The notes under the pieces were generated by a model that ran no database searches, had not been told where the DNA came from, and was given only the letters and a program-made list of their open reading frames with translations. Source: Chloroflexota bacterium (GTDB lineage Bacteria > Chloroflexota > Anaerolineae > 4572-78 > J111). Taken from it: 64,000 nucleotides of DNA. The first letter of the stretch is position 1; every line of letters begins with the position of its first letter. The stretch lies in assembly GCA_016860845.1 (NCBI GenBank), contig BOKF01000029.1:1-64000 (forward strand). The letters are read 5' to 3'. This document shows positions 33,639 to 41,993 of the stretch, in pieces. The translations under genes and the position numbers were made by a program.

Positions 33639-34775
33639 TTAGACTCTTAACAATTCGATGAGCTGGCTGACAAGGTAGCCATACAGAAAAACAGCGCTGA
33701 TGAACAATAATAAACTGCTCAGGCCCAGGCTTAACCAATTAGGTCGAGGCTTGGTGTCTGTCCAGGGGACCGTGCCCATTTCGACCATGCTTTCGCTGGC
33801 GGTTTCGGGGTTAACCGGAGAAATCTCGCTTAACTCATGTAGTTGCTGCCAGGCAGTTTCCTGCGATTTTTTATCGTCGGCCCGTTGCGCCGCGCCGCGA
33901 AAAGCCTGGATGGCCCGCGGGCGATTGCCTTTGGCCAGGTAAGCCAACCCCAGGTTCACATAAGCCGGGCCAAAGTTCTGGTCGCTGCGAATGGCCTGTT
34001 GGTAACGGGCAATCGCATCGTCGTACTGCTGGGCTTCGTGATAATCAGCGCCCGCCTTGAAGTGAATATCGGCAGCGCTGTTCCGGCGGCGCTGCTGGTG
34101 CAGCAGGGTCAGGGGGCGATTGGCGATCACCGGTTCGGGCTGGCGGCGCTCGCTGCCGCGTTTGCGCTCACGCCAAAAGGTTATCAAGCTGATGAGCGCC
34201 ACAAAACCATCCTGGCCAGGAAGAGGGATTAAGCTGACAAATGCCAGCCAAAGACTGGTCAGACTGACATAGCCTGTAAAAGCAATGGATAGGGCCTGCA
34301 GGTCGAGCGTTTGGGGCAGGGTGCTGTCCATGCGGAAAAGATAGGGGAAGACCCGATCGGTGCTGACCCCGCTGGCATAGACCAGCGCCGCGGCGATGAC
34401 CAGGGTGAGTAAAAACCCGACCAGGCCGAAGGTGAAGCTGGTCGCCGGACCAGCCACGGCCACCAGGCACAGGTCAAAATAACTACGCTTAAAATTTTTG
34501 AGATTAATCCGCAGGGGTTTCGGCCAGGCCAGGCTGAACATCAAAAAAGCCACAAACCCGGCCCAGCCCAGGCCAAAAACCAAAAAAGCGATAAAACCAG
34601 CCCAGGAAAAATGCACAAACGGGTTCAAGGTAATTTTACCCCGTTCTACCTGAGAGGTGTCGCCTAGAAAATAAGCGGCCAGAGCATGGCCCAATTCATG
34701 AACCATGTAAGCCAATAACAGGCCGGGAATGATCAGGATGTTGGTCCAGTGCAGGAAAGGAAACAGTGTGTCCAT
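33639..34775 (-). CDS. M50 family site-2-type metalloprotease with TPR tail
   Basis: The 378-residue membrane protein carries the zinc motif HELGH in 'YMVHELGHALAAYFLGD' (about 23-39) inside the first membrane helix, as in site-2 proteases. Further helices lie at about 55-85, 105-135, 170-195 and at the C-terminus (352-373). Two TPR units occupy about 235-300 ('HFKAGADYHEAQQYDDAIAR', 'AYVNLGLAYLAKGNRPRAI'). The usual LDG or NPDG motif for the second active-site Asp may be 'PLPGQDGFVALI' (about 190-200). Site-2 proteases cut membrane-bound regulators. Its end abuts the DUF2079 region and its start is 4 bases from the next gene, so it is in an operon with the 132-residue protein. Confidence 0.85.
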   Translation of the reverse strand: MDTLFPFLHWTNILIIPGLLLAYMVHELGHALAAYFLGDTSQVERGKITLNPFVHFSWAGFIAFLVFGLGWAGFVAFLMFSLAWPKPLRINLKNFKRSYFDLCLVAVAGPATSFTFGLVGFLLTLVIAAALVYASGVSTDRVFPYLFRMDSTLPQTLDLQALSIAFTGYVSLTSLWLAFVSLIPLPGQDGFVALISLITFWRERKRGSERRQPEPVIANRPLTLLHQQRRRNSAADIHFKAGADYHEAQQYDDAIARYQQAIRSDQNFGPAYVNLGLAYLAKGNRPRAIQAFRGAAQRADDKKSQETAWQQLHELSEISPVNPETASESMVEMGTVPWTDTKPRPNWLSLGLSSLLLFISAVFLYGYLVSQLIELLRV

Positions 34776-34778
34776 TGC

Positions 34779-35177
34779 TTAATTCATCTTGTGCAGGGTA
34801 AAGGGCGTCTCAACGACGTCAATGATTTCGTCCATGTAGGTCATCTCGGCCCGAGCGGTGTACTGCTCTGCCTCATCGGGCTGGCGCAGGTGCATGGTCA
34901 GCGAAGTTACCCGTTCTTTGTGCTCGACGATGAAAAGGCTGGCCACCTGCTGGCGGCGGCTGTTGAGAATGCTGAGTTCAAGGTTGGGGTAAGGGCTGGG
35001 GGTATCGGCAGGTTTGGCCGGTTTAGCGGGCGGTGAACCAAAGGTATCGGGCATGCTGAAGGCGACATTGGCAAAAAGGGCCGGCAAATTTTCCACTACC
35101 AGTTCCATCGTCACCCGCCGCTTGTCGGCCAACACAACGGGCTGTAATGAAGCAATTGTTGGTTTTTGTTGGGTCAT
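34779..35177 (-). CDS. Conserved-looking small soluble protein, unknown
   Basis: The 132-residue protein has no signal peptide or membrane helix. It reads as a beta-sandwich-like sequence ('RRVTMELVVENLPALFANVAF', Pro/Ala-rich loop, 'PNLELSILNSRRQQVASLFI', 'VTSLTMHLRQP'). The stop is 3 bases from the start of the M50 protease gene, so the two are almost certainly cotranscribed and may work together. No family recognised. Confidence 0.65.
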   Translation of the reverse strand: MTQQKPTIASLQPVVLADKRRVTMELVVENLPALFANVAFSMPDTFGSPPAKPAKPADTPSPYPNLELSILNSRRQQVASLFIVEHKERVTSLTMHLRQPDEAEQYTARAEMTYMDEIIDVVETPFTLHKMN

Positions 35178-35272
35178 AACTCTTTTGTATCTTTCGCACG
35201 GCAGTCCGGCCCTGATTATACCCCAGGAACGGGCCAGTTCAAAGTTTAGCTCCGGCTTGCACGAATTCGCCC

Positions 35273-37294
35273 CTACTTTTCAACCGTGATAGGCCCCAAG
35301 GTTACGACCGGGTCCGCACCGTCGAGGCGGGGCAAAGGCAGGCCGGTGTCGGGGTGGTAAAGCTCGACGTCGAGCCAGTATTGGCCGGGCGGCAGGTCCG
35401 CCGGAAGGGTAATCTGGTCGGCCTGATAAACGCTCTGGCCCAGCGGCCAGGTCGTGGCCCGGTAAAATGTCCCCACGGGCCAGGTGTCCTCCCCCTGAGC
35501 GGCGAGTTGGGCAGCAGGCGTCCACAGTTTTAACGACATCTTGTAATCCACACTGGGCCGGTTGTCCGCCTGCCACCAAAGTTTGACCGGAATAGTCTGC
35601 CCAGGCTGCCACCTTTGCTCCGGCAGCAACCAGCCGGCCAGGGCCAGCCCATCCTCAAATTGGACAGTTTGGCCGCCGGGAGGGAGTGAATTTGCCCCCG
35701 ACAGCAGAAAGCCCTGCGCCCGGATGCTGCTCTCCCCGGCGAAAGCTTGATCTTCCAGGGGTACCGTATGCTCGGCCAGCCAGGCCCGGATGAGGCCGGT
35801 GGGGTCGGTCACAGTGTCGTAGGCCCGCAACAGCCACAGCCGGGAATAGTCGTTCGACAGGACTTCCAGTGTGGCCAGGGTGTCGGCGGCGCTCATGGCG
35901 TAAAAGTCGGAGCGGGGATCACCCCAGCCCAACTGCGGGCTGCCGTCAACCAAGCCGGTTTGCAGGAGCAAAGGCCGGTTGGTCTCAGCCGGGGAATAGG
36001 GAACGAGCCGCCGGCGCTGAAGGTTAGGCAAATCAGTGTAGTATAAGTAAGCAGTATAGACATAACCCGCATTGACCAGGATAACATCGCCCGGCTGCCA
36101 GTGCCTCTCGATAAAATGAACCGCCGCCCGGTAATCGTCGGCGCGGTAGCGCGGATTGAAGTGGTATTGGTAAATTGAAAAGAAGTGGGCCAGCAAAAGC
36201 AGGCTGGCTGCAACTATGGCCGTCCAGGTCCAGCGGCGAGCCAGCAGCCAGGCCAGGCCAGCCGCCAGGATGATATAAAAAGCCGGCGAGTAGGTGAACA
36301 GATAGCGAACGTGATAGAGAGGCGTGATAAAAGACAGCAGATAAATGAGCAGCAGCGGGCCGAAGCTGTAGACCAGGAGGAAGTGAGTTGGAAGGTTGGA
36401 AGGTTGGAAGGTTGGAAGGTTAGAGAAGCGATTAAGATAGAACAGGCCCAGGAAGAATAGGATTAGGGTGAGGAGTAAGATGGGCCAGAGTGCGGCCGGT
36501 TGGACGGATTGGCCGAGGGAGAGGGCTGACCAACTCTCGACGAGGAGGGGCCAGGGGGCGAGGCTGGCGGCAGTTCGCCAGGGGGGTACGGGTGGCTCAG
36601 TGGCCTGCCGCCAGGCGATCGGCAGCCAGGGCAGATAAGCGATCGCTCCCAGGCCGTTAACTAGAATGAGGAATCCCAGCTTTTGCCGGTTAAGGCGGGG
36701 GCGCAATGCATAGAGCAAAAATAGGCTGTTGACAGCAATAAGGAGAAAGATAAAGTAATAGAGCGTGTAAAGACCGAGGACGGCCGCAATAAAATAGCCG
36801 AGCCAGCAGCGACGTTCAGCCGGGGTGGTTAGAGCGCGGAGACCGCAGTAGGCAGCGCCTAAGCCCAGCACCGCCCCGAGAGTATACATCCGCACCTCCT
36901 GCGAGTACCAGAGGTGGTAAGGAGAAACAGCCACAAGCAGCACCGCCCACAGCGCGACAGAGTTGTTGGCCAGAAGACGGGCCAGCCGGTAGGTCAGCGG
37001 GATAATCAGCAGGCCAAAGATAACGGAAAAAAAGGCCAGGGCAAACTCGCTGTGGCCGGCCGCAAGAGTCCAGAAGTGGAGCAGGAGGTAGTAAACCGGC
37101 GGATGGATGTCTCTGGCGGTGTGGGCAATCAAATCGGCGACGGATTCGGCGGCCAAAAAGGCGCTGACCGTTTCGTCGTACCAGAGGCTGTCAGCGCCCA
37201 GCCGGTACAGGCGCAGGGCAAATCCGGCCAGGATTATTGCTAACAGCAGTGGCTTACAGCGGCTAACTCGGGTAACGCTTGGGGACAGGATCAT
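35273..37294 (-). CDS. GT39-type (ArnT/PMT-like) membrane glycosyltransferase
   Basis: I take ATG 37294 (MILSPSVTRVS) as start; a longer frame adds 24 unlikely residues. The 673-residue protein opens with 'LRLYRLGADSLWYDETVS', the acidic catalytic loop of GT-C enzymes (Asp-Glu in YDET), followed by 'TARDIHPPVYYLLLHFW', the second conserved motif, and about eleven membrane helices to residue ~390. The exported C-terminal part carries a beta-rich domain with 'LPADLPPGQYWLDVELYHPD', similar to that of the DUF2079 protein. These enzymes use polyprenyl-phosphate sugars, such as the GT2 product encoded at 13563. An in-frame tandem repeat encodes 'NLPTFQPSNLPTH' at 36388-36424. Confidence 0.9.
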   Translation of the reverse strand: MILSPSVTRVSRCKPLLLAIILAGFALRLYRLGADSLWYDETVSAFLAAESVADLIAHTARDIHPPVYYLLLHFWTLAAGHSEFALAFFSVIFGLLIIPLTYRLARLLANNSVALWAVLLVAVSPYHLWYSQEVRMYTLGAVLGLGAAYCGLRALTTPAERRCWLGYFIAAVLGLYTLYYFIFLLIAVNSLFLLYALRPRLNRQKLGFLILVNGLGAIAYLPWLPIAWRQATEPPVPPWRTAASLAPWPLLVESWSALSLGQSVQPAALWPILLLTLILFFLGLFYLNRFSNLPTFQPSNLPTHFLLVYSFGPLLLIYLLSFITPLYHVRYLFTYSPAFYIILAAGLAWLLARRWTWTAIVAASLLLLAHFFSIYQYHFNPRYRADDYRAAVHFIERHWQPGDVILVNAGYVYTAYLYYTDLPNLQRRRLVPYSPAETNRPLLLQTGLVDGSPQLGWGDPRSDFYAMSAADTLATLEVLSNDYSRLWLLRAYDTVTDPTGLIRAWLAEHTVPLEDQAFAGESSIRAQGFLLSGANSLPPGGQTVQFEDGLALAGWLLPEQRWQPGQTIPVKLWWQADNRPSVDYKMSLKLWTPAAQLAAQGEDTWPVGTFYRATTWPLGQSVYQADQITLPADLPPGQYWLDVELYHPDTGLPLPRLDGADPVVTLGPITVEK
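36388..36424. repeat. 8-bp tandem repeat (GGAAGGTT) inside the GT39 gene
   Basis: Four to five units of GGAAGGTT lie in a loop between membrane helices and translate in frame as 'NLPTFQPSNLPTH'. Related GGAAGG/CCTTCC words form a hairpin upstream of the gene at 37350-37410. Confidence 0.8.
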
Positions 37295-37514
37295 TAAGGC
37301 TATCTTAGCATAAGGACTCAGACCGGGCAATAATTCTCGGCATCCTGATTGGAAGGCTGGAAGCATGGAAGGTTGGATCTTTATCCAGCCTTCCAGTCCT
37401 CCATCCTTCTAGCCAGGTATTGATTTTGAAAATCAAATCCCATCAAAAAGAGCAAGTCTATAAGCATGTTTGAACTCGTCAGCCAAGTGTGGGGTAAAAG
37501 AGTTACAAAATAAC

Positions 37515-37543
37515 TTGACATATTGTTGCACTTCAGGTATTAT
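37515..37543 (+). promoter_or_regulatory. Consensus sigma-70 promoter of the LysM gene
   Basis: TTGACA (37515-37520), exactly 17 bases, TATTAT (37538-37543). The best promoter in the window; the start codon is 81 bases downstream. Confidence 0.85.
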
Positions 37544-37623
37544 GTATAGTGCCATACCATAGCCGGTCCATATCTTGTAGGTTAGTTGCTCAACACCCCT
37601 AAATGTGGGGGTAGGAGGAAATC

Positions 37624-39144
37624 GTGAAAAAATATCTGTTAGCGTTTATCCTAATGACTGCGCTAGCCATTACCATTGTTCCAACGGCTTGGGCCGCCCC
37701 GTTGAGCCAGGGTGGAGGAGTAGTTCACCATGTCCGCGCGGGTGAGAGCCTGGCTGGCATCGCCAGCCAGTATGGTGTCAGTGCTGAGGCGATCATGCGC
37801 CAGAACGGCCTGGTTAACCCGGATATGATCTATGCCGGCCAGTCTTTGGTTATTCCTGGGGGCGGCTATGGCGGACCGGCCGGGTATCCCCGCCAGGGTT
37901 ATGGCTGTGGAAACAGCTACACGGTGGTGATGGGCGACACCTTATCCGGCATTGCCTGGAATTTTGGCATCAGTCCCCAGGCGTTGATGCAGGCCAATAA
38001 TCTGTATGATGAAGACTTTGTTTACGTGGGCCAGGAATTATGCATTCCGGGTGGGCGCGGCTACCAGCCTCGACCGGCAGCAGGCTTTCCGAATTACCGC
38101 CCCGGCCCGGTAGACTACTATCACAACGTAGCTACAGGCGAAACCTTGACCGGCATCTGCGACCGGTATGGGGTCAACCCGTGGGATGTGATTCGGGCCA
38201 ATAACCTGAACAATGCCTCCTATCTCTGGGCTGGCCAAAGATTGGTCATTCCCGGCTATCAAGCGGCCCCACCGCCGCTGGCTTACGCTCCCCCGCCCGT
38301 CTACGCGCCGCCTCCGGCGCGACCGTGGCACACGGACACCTACGACTCCGGCCTGAAGCCGCCGCCCTACCGGCCGCCCGCCGACGACGGTTCCCTGCCT
38401 GCCGCGCCAAATTATCAGAAAGGCGCAGCCAAGCCCCTTTTGCCCCTGGCCGAGCATCCGCTTGAGGTCGTGGTCAATGGCGGCGAAACCTGGGCCGACG
38501 AGGTTTACAGCGCGCCTGATCCCAACGGCATTACGACTGTTGTCGTCCAGACAGACACCGAATTTGGCAAGTTGATCCGCATGCGCAGCGGCGACGCCGA
38601 GGTCAAGGGGGAAACCCAATATCTCAGCGGCGAATTTGGGCCGTCCAGCCTGGCTTTCCGTTACCTGCCCCCCGGCGATTACGATGTCTGGGTGGATGAC
38701 CCCGATACACCCTCGGAGAAAGTACAAATCAGCCTGGACGCCGGCCAGCGGGTCAATGTCGCCTTTAGCAAGCAGGTCCGCTTCCAGGGGCAGACCTATG
38801 CTTCGCCGGATGGCTGGTTCCTGTCATCCTGGAAGAACCCCAGCAAGCCCAAGCAGAACATCGGCGGCTGGTCGAATATTCTTATCAAGACCCCGGCTTC
38901 CGGCCTGACCGTGATAGCCGAAAGCGAGGGCGGCGGCTACAAGGCCAGTTGCCTGACCGGCAGCAAAGGCCCCGGTTCGTGCGACTTTGCCGGGTTGAAC
39001 GCCGGGCTTTACTTCATTCATATTGACGGCACCCAACTAACCTTGAAGACCTACATGGACGGCAATGCCTACGCCGAGTTTGAGTTCGCCAAGCAGCCGA
39101 CCAAAGACGACAGCAACTTTATCGGCCCGGTAAATTACGATTAG
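37624..39144 (+). CDS. Secreted protein with three LysM domains
   Basis: The 506-residue protein begins at GTG 37624 (AGGAGG 5 bases upstream) with a signal peptide cleaved near 'AWAAPLS' (about 25-30). Three LysM domains follow, about 36-82 ('HHVRAGESLAGIASQYGVSA'), 98-143 ('YTVVMGDTLSGIAWNFGISP') and 164-214 ('HNVATGETLTGICDRYGVNP'), then a Pro/Tyr-rich linker and a beta-rich C-terminal region of about 250 residues without a known match. LysM triplets bind peptidoglycan or chitin-like glycans firmly. Its consensus promoter, strong ribosome-binding site and its own terminator make it a monocistronic and probably abundant envelope protein. No catalytic domain is apparent. Confidence 0.9.
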   Translation: MKKYLLAFILMTALAITIVPTAWAAPLSQGGGVVHHVRAGESLAGIASQYGVSAEAIMRQNGLVNPDMIYAGQSLVIPGGGYGGPAGYPRQGYGCGNSYTVVMGDTLSGIAWNFGISPQALMQANNLYDEDFVYVGQELCIPGGRGYQPRPAAGFPNYRPGPVDYYHNVATGETLTGICDRYGVNPWDVIRANNLNNASYLWAGQRLVIPGYQAAPPPLAYAPPPVYAPPPARPWHTDTYDSGLKPPPYRPPADDGSLPAAPNYQKGAAKPLLPLAEHPLEVVVNGGETWADEVYSAPDPNGITTVVVQTDTEFGKLIRMRSGDAEVKGETQYLSGEFGPSSLAFRYLPPGDYDVWVDDPDTPSEKVQISLDAGQRVNVAFSKQVRFQGQTYASPDGWFLSSWKNPSKPKQNIGGWSNILIKTPASGLTVIAESEGGGYKASCLTGSKGPGSCDFAGLNAGLYFIHIDGTQLTLKTYMDGNAYAEFEFAKQPTKDDSNFIGPVNYD

Positions 39145-39167
39145 AAGCTAAATTAGCGTCAATATGT

Positions 39168-39202
39168 AACGCCGAGCGGGTGCTGATCCGCTCGGCGTTT
39201 TC
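39168..39202 (+). terminator. Rho-independent terminator of the LysM gene
   Basis: AACGCCGAGCGG (39168-39179) pairs with CCGCTCGGCGTT (39188-39199), followed by further T residues. A 12-bp perfect stem. Confidence 0.88.
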
Positions 39203-39230
39203 ATTTAAACGATCGTGACGCTTCTCTCAC

Positions 39231-39269
39231 TTGACAAAGTAGCTCTAAACTTGTACAGTAATCTTGTAC
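39231..39269 (+). promoter_or_regulatory. Toxin-antitoxin promoter with CTTGTAC direct repeats
   Basis: TTGACA (39231-39236), 17 bases, TACAGT (39254-39259). CTTGTAC occurs at 39250-39256 and 39263-39269, overlapping and following the -10 box. Direct repeats in that place fit autoregulation by the antitoxin, which is the rule for YefM/Phd systems. Confidence 0.7.
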
Positions 39270-39295
39270 CATTGAAGTTGTTTGAAGGAGAATTT

Positions 39296-39583
39296 ATGAC
39301 TATTCAAACCACTTACAGCCAAGCTCGCTCGAACCTGGCCAAGCTACTCGACCGAGTTACTGCCGACCGCGAAGTGGTCATCGTCCGCCGCCGCAACGCA
39401 GACGATGTGGCTATCATTGCCGCCGACGAACTGTCTGGGCTGCTGGAAACCGCTCACCTGCTGCGCTCTCCGGCCAATGCTCGCCGCCTGCTTACCGCCC
39501 TGGCCCGGGTGCCAGAGCAAACTATTCCGCCTCAAACTATCGCCGAATTGCGCAGTGAGGTCGGCTTTGACGAAAGCCAATGA
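39296..39583 (+). CDS. yefM: YefM/Phd-family antitoxin
   Basis: The 95-residue protein matches YefM: 'MTIQTTYSQARSNLAKLLDR', 'EVVIVRRRNADDVAIIAADE' and the amphipathic 'LSGLLETAHLLRSPANARRL' that reaches to the toxin. The N-terminal half is the DNA-binding dimer that represses the operon; the C-terminal tail wraps and inhibits the toxin. GGAG lies 8 bases before the ATG. The stop overlaps the start of the toxin gene by 17 bases. Confidence 0.92.
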   Translation: MTIQTTYSQARSNLAKLLDRVTADREVVIVRRRNADDVAIIAADELSGLLETAHLLRSPANARRLLTALARVPEQTIPPQTIAELRSEVGFDESQ

Positions 39584-39857
39584 TCCGCCCGGCGAACGCG
39601 CGGCCATTTTCCACCCCGAATTTAGGGAGGACCTGCGCTACTGGGTTGAAACCGACCGGCGGACTGCGCTGCGCATCTTCACTCTGATCGAGGCGGTGAT
39701 GCGCGACCCTTTTACCGGCCTGGGCAAGCCGGAACCCCTCAGATACCTTGGGGCAGGCGTTTGGTCGCGCCGAATTAGCCAGGAGCATCGCCTGGTCTAC
39801 GTCGTTGGCCAGGAACGGATTGATTTTTTGCAGGCCCGCTACCATTACGGGGATTGA
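39567..39857 (+). CDS. yoeB: YoeB-family toxin (ribosome-dependent mRNA endonuclease)
   Basis: I place the start at TTG 39567, with GAGG 6 bases upstream and inside the antitoxin gene; GTG 39555 is the alternative. The 96-residue protein has the RelE/YoeB fold signature: 'FHPEFREDLRYWVETDRRTA', 'LIEAVMRDPFTGLGKPEPLR', 'WSRRISQEHRLVYVV' and 'FLQARYHYGD', ending in the His-Tyr tail (YHY) that is catalytic in YoeB. The Glu of 'GKPEPL' and the Arg of 'SRRI' are the other active-site residues expected. Translational coupling to the antitoxin is as in known pairs. Confidence 0.9.
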   Translation: MTKANDPPGERAAIFHPEFREDLRYWVETDRRTALRIFTLIEAVMRDPFTGLGKPEPLRYLGAGVWSRRISQEHRLVYVVGQERIDFLQARYHYGD

Positions 39858-39882
39858 CTGATACAGAAGGGGTTATCGGTTG

Positions 39883-40635
39883 TCAAAAAACAACGACGAC
39901 AGCCAGTAAGACCGTCTCCGTCACCTCGCAAATCGCGCCGTAGACATCCCCTGTTAGGCCGGCGATACGGGTCATTGCCAGCCTCGCTATACGGGTCATC
40001 ACCAGCCAGGTAAGGACCAGCATCACTACCCCCCACCAATTCATCAAAATCAACGCCGCCGCGCCTGCAATTAGCGCGGCGGCGATTACTTGCCGCCAGC
40101 CCAACCCGGCGCTAAAAAACACGCTCGTCCCCTCCCGGCGAGCCAGGGGGTAGCGGGCCATGGCCCAGGTCATCGCCCAGCGCGCCAGCGCCGGAATGAC
40201 GATCAAAGCCGGCATACGATAAGCCGGCGGCAGAGCGGCCAGGGCATTGAACTTGATCAACAGCAGCAGAATTACGCCGACCACGCCAAAAGCGCCGACC
40301 CGGCTGTCCTTCATGATCTCCAGGCGACGGGCCGGATCGCGGGGCGGCAGCAGGCCGTCGCAGCTATCCATAAACCCATCGAGGTGCAGTAGGCCGGTCA
40401 GCCCGGCCCACAGCGCCAGCAGCAGCGCCGCTGCCAATCCGGGCGGAAGGGAAAAAAAGAAAAGCTGGCCCGCTCCGGCCAGTGCCAGACCCAACATCAA
40501 CCCAACCAGGGGATAGTATGCTGCTGCCCAGCCCGCCGGGCGATCAGCAGCAGTGGGAAGAAACGGGAGAGGAATAATGGTCAGCAGCCGCCAGGCCAGA
40601 GCAAAATCGGCTAATACCCCGCTAATGAGAGACAC
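39883..40635 (-). CDS. cobS: Adenosylcobinamide-GDP ribazoletransferase
   Basis: The 250-residue integral membrane protein joins adenosylcobinamide-GDP to alpha-ribazole, the last assembly step of cobalamin. It shows 'FALAWRLLTIIPLPFLPTA' at the start, the acidic 'GLLHLDGFMDSCDGLLPP' with 'RRLEIMKDSRVGAFGV' that marks CobS, and six or so membrane helices. No other cobalamin gene and no cobalamin riboswitch are visible in the window, so the gene is separated from the rest of the pathway and may serve salvage of cobinamide. Confidence 0.93.
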   Translation of the reverse strand: MSLISGVLADFALAWRLLTIIPLPFLPTAADRPAGWAAAYYPLVGLMLGLALAGAGQLFFFSLPPGLAAALLLALWAGLTGLLHLDGFMDSCDGLLPPRDPARRLEIMKDSRVGAFGVVGVILLLLIKFNALAALPPAYRMPALIVIPALARWAMTWAMARYPLARREGTSVFFSAGLGWRQVIAAALIAGAAALILMNWWGVVMLVLTWLVMTRIARLAMTRIAGLTGDVYGAICEVTETVLLAVVVVF

Positions 40636-40697
40636 AATTCATAGCCTGCCAATCAAGAGTTTAGACGTAGGGCGAAGTGCATGTCACGCTTCACGCA

Positions 40698-41699
40698 TCA
40701 CGAGTCAAACTGCCATTCCAGCCCGCCTTCCGGCACAAATGGGCGCACATGCCGAGCCGACTCAGCCAGATCAGCCAGCAGGGTTTCGGGGCGGGTGGTC
40801 GAGCCAGGGATGACCTCGATGACCAGGATGGTCTGCCTGACCGGGGCCATCAATTTTGAGAGGGGATTATCCGGCCAGGCCGCATGACCCTGGCGAATCG
40901 CAGCCAGCACTTCCTCCACCCGGACATGGCCCTTGGCGTTATAGGCTGCGGTAAAAGGCCAGTGGGAGCTGGTGGCGGGAGTCGTCTGCTGCAAGTGGAC
41001 GTTTTCGCACACCGGGGCGAAGTGGCGCAGCCAGGCGCGGTAATCAAGGTCCTCGCCCACCGCGCCGTAGTGCATCCCGGCCATATGACCCGTATCTACA
41101 GTCAGAAAGATCGGCACACCCGGGCTGTCGCGATTGACCGCCTCCAAAAACTCATATGTTGACTCAATCGTCCAGGGGTACTCGGCAGGGATGTACATTT
41201 GCTCGTTGTAGATAGCGGCCAGCCCTTTACCTTTGGCGATCACTGCCAGTTCGCGGAACTGCCGGTGAATCAGGGCTTTCGCCTCGGCGTAGCGAGCCGG
41301 ATCGGCGCAGGCTTCCGTGGGGATGGTGTTCCAGCGCCCGCCGATGCGGTCCGTCCCCATGGCCAGGGCCAGATCCATGTAGACCATGATCCAATCACGC
41401 ATGCGGGCGCGCACAGACTCGTCGGGGTGGGACAGGCCATGAAAGCGATGGGTCGCCTTGCCGGTGTAGGCGTTGGGAATCCTGACGCCGTACTTTTCAG
41501 CCGCCGCGCGGATTTGTCGCGCTGTTTGCATCTGGTAGGCCAAATCGCCGGAGAAAAAGGGGTCCAGAGCATCCCCGCTGAACTCCAGCCAGGGATAGCC
41601 CAGTTCACGGGTCAGCCGCAGCCAGGTCTCCGGCTCGGCCCACTGCCGGGCGGCAAAAACGGCGGATAAGCCGAGGTCGAGGTGAAGGGAATGGGTCAT
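40698..41699 (-). CDS. Sugar-phosphate isomerase/epimerase-like TIM-barrel protein
   Basis: The 333-residue protein is of the AP-endonuclease-2/xylose-isomerase-like superfamily: 'LELGYPWLEFSGDALDPFF', 'RFHGLSHPDESVRARMRDWI' and 'PIFLTVDTGHMAGMHYGAVG' (metal Asp and His), with 'AIYNEQMYIPAEYPW' carrying a likely metal Glu. Members isomerise or epimerise sugars or inositols using a divalent metal. Substrate unknown. The start is ATG 41699. It lies 62 bases upstream of cobS on the same strand; the gap contains a CACGCTTCACGCATCACG repeat near 40683. Confidence 0.8.
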   Translation of the reverse strand: MTHSLHLDLGLSAVFAARQWAEPETWLRLTRELGYPWLEFSGDALDPFFSGDLAYQMQTARQIRAAAEKYGVRIPNAYTGKATHRFHGLSHPDESVRARMRDWIMVYMDLALAMGTDRIGGRWNTIPTEACADPARYAEAKALIHRQFRELAVIAKGKGLAAIYNEQMYIPAEYPWTIESTYEFLEAVNRDSPGVPIFLTVDTGHMAGMHYGAVGEDLDYRAWLRHFAPVCENVHLQQTTPATSSHWPFTAAYNAKGHVRVEEVLAAIRQGHAAWPDNPLSKLMAPVRQTILVIEVIPGSTTRPETLLADLAESARHVRPFVPEGGLEWQFDS

Positions 41700-41739
41700 A
41701 AGCTCCTCTCATTGATAGAACTTACGCGGTGGGTGGAAA

Positions 41740-41992
41740 AGCCCTCCCTAAATCCCTCCCAAAGGGAGGGACTTAAGCTAATTCTCCCCCTTGTGGGGGA
41801 GTTAGAGGGGGGCAAAGCCTTCAACTGCGTTACCCCGTCATTGATTAACAATTGTGGCGCTCCAGGGATTTCTCGACCTATGGCCTCGAAATGCATGGGG
41901 TCTGAGTAGTTCAATAATTTGTCATTAACCACTGATGATTGACGATTCTCGACGGCCAATCGTCAACAATCAGTTGTCAATGAACTGTCAAC
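41740..41992. repeat. Intergenic palindromes and tandem words
   Basis: The 290-base gap between the TIM-barrel gene and the SDR gene holds a CCCTCCC/GGGAGGG palindrome (about 41755-41775), a TCCCCC-TTGT-GGGGGA hairpin (about 41784-41800), and 'TTGACGATT', 'AATCGTCAACAATC' and 'GTTGTCAATGAACTGTCAAC' words (41938-41992) of the tandem-repeat type. No gene is seen in it. Confidence 0.6.
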
Positions 41993-41993
41993 T

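Noticed and set aside
39883..40697. Cobalamin riboswitch before cobS
   Set aside because: The gap upstream is only 62 bases and lacks the conserved B12-box words.
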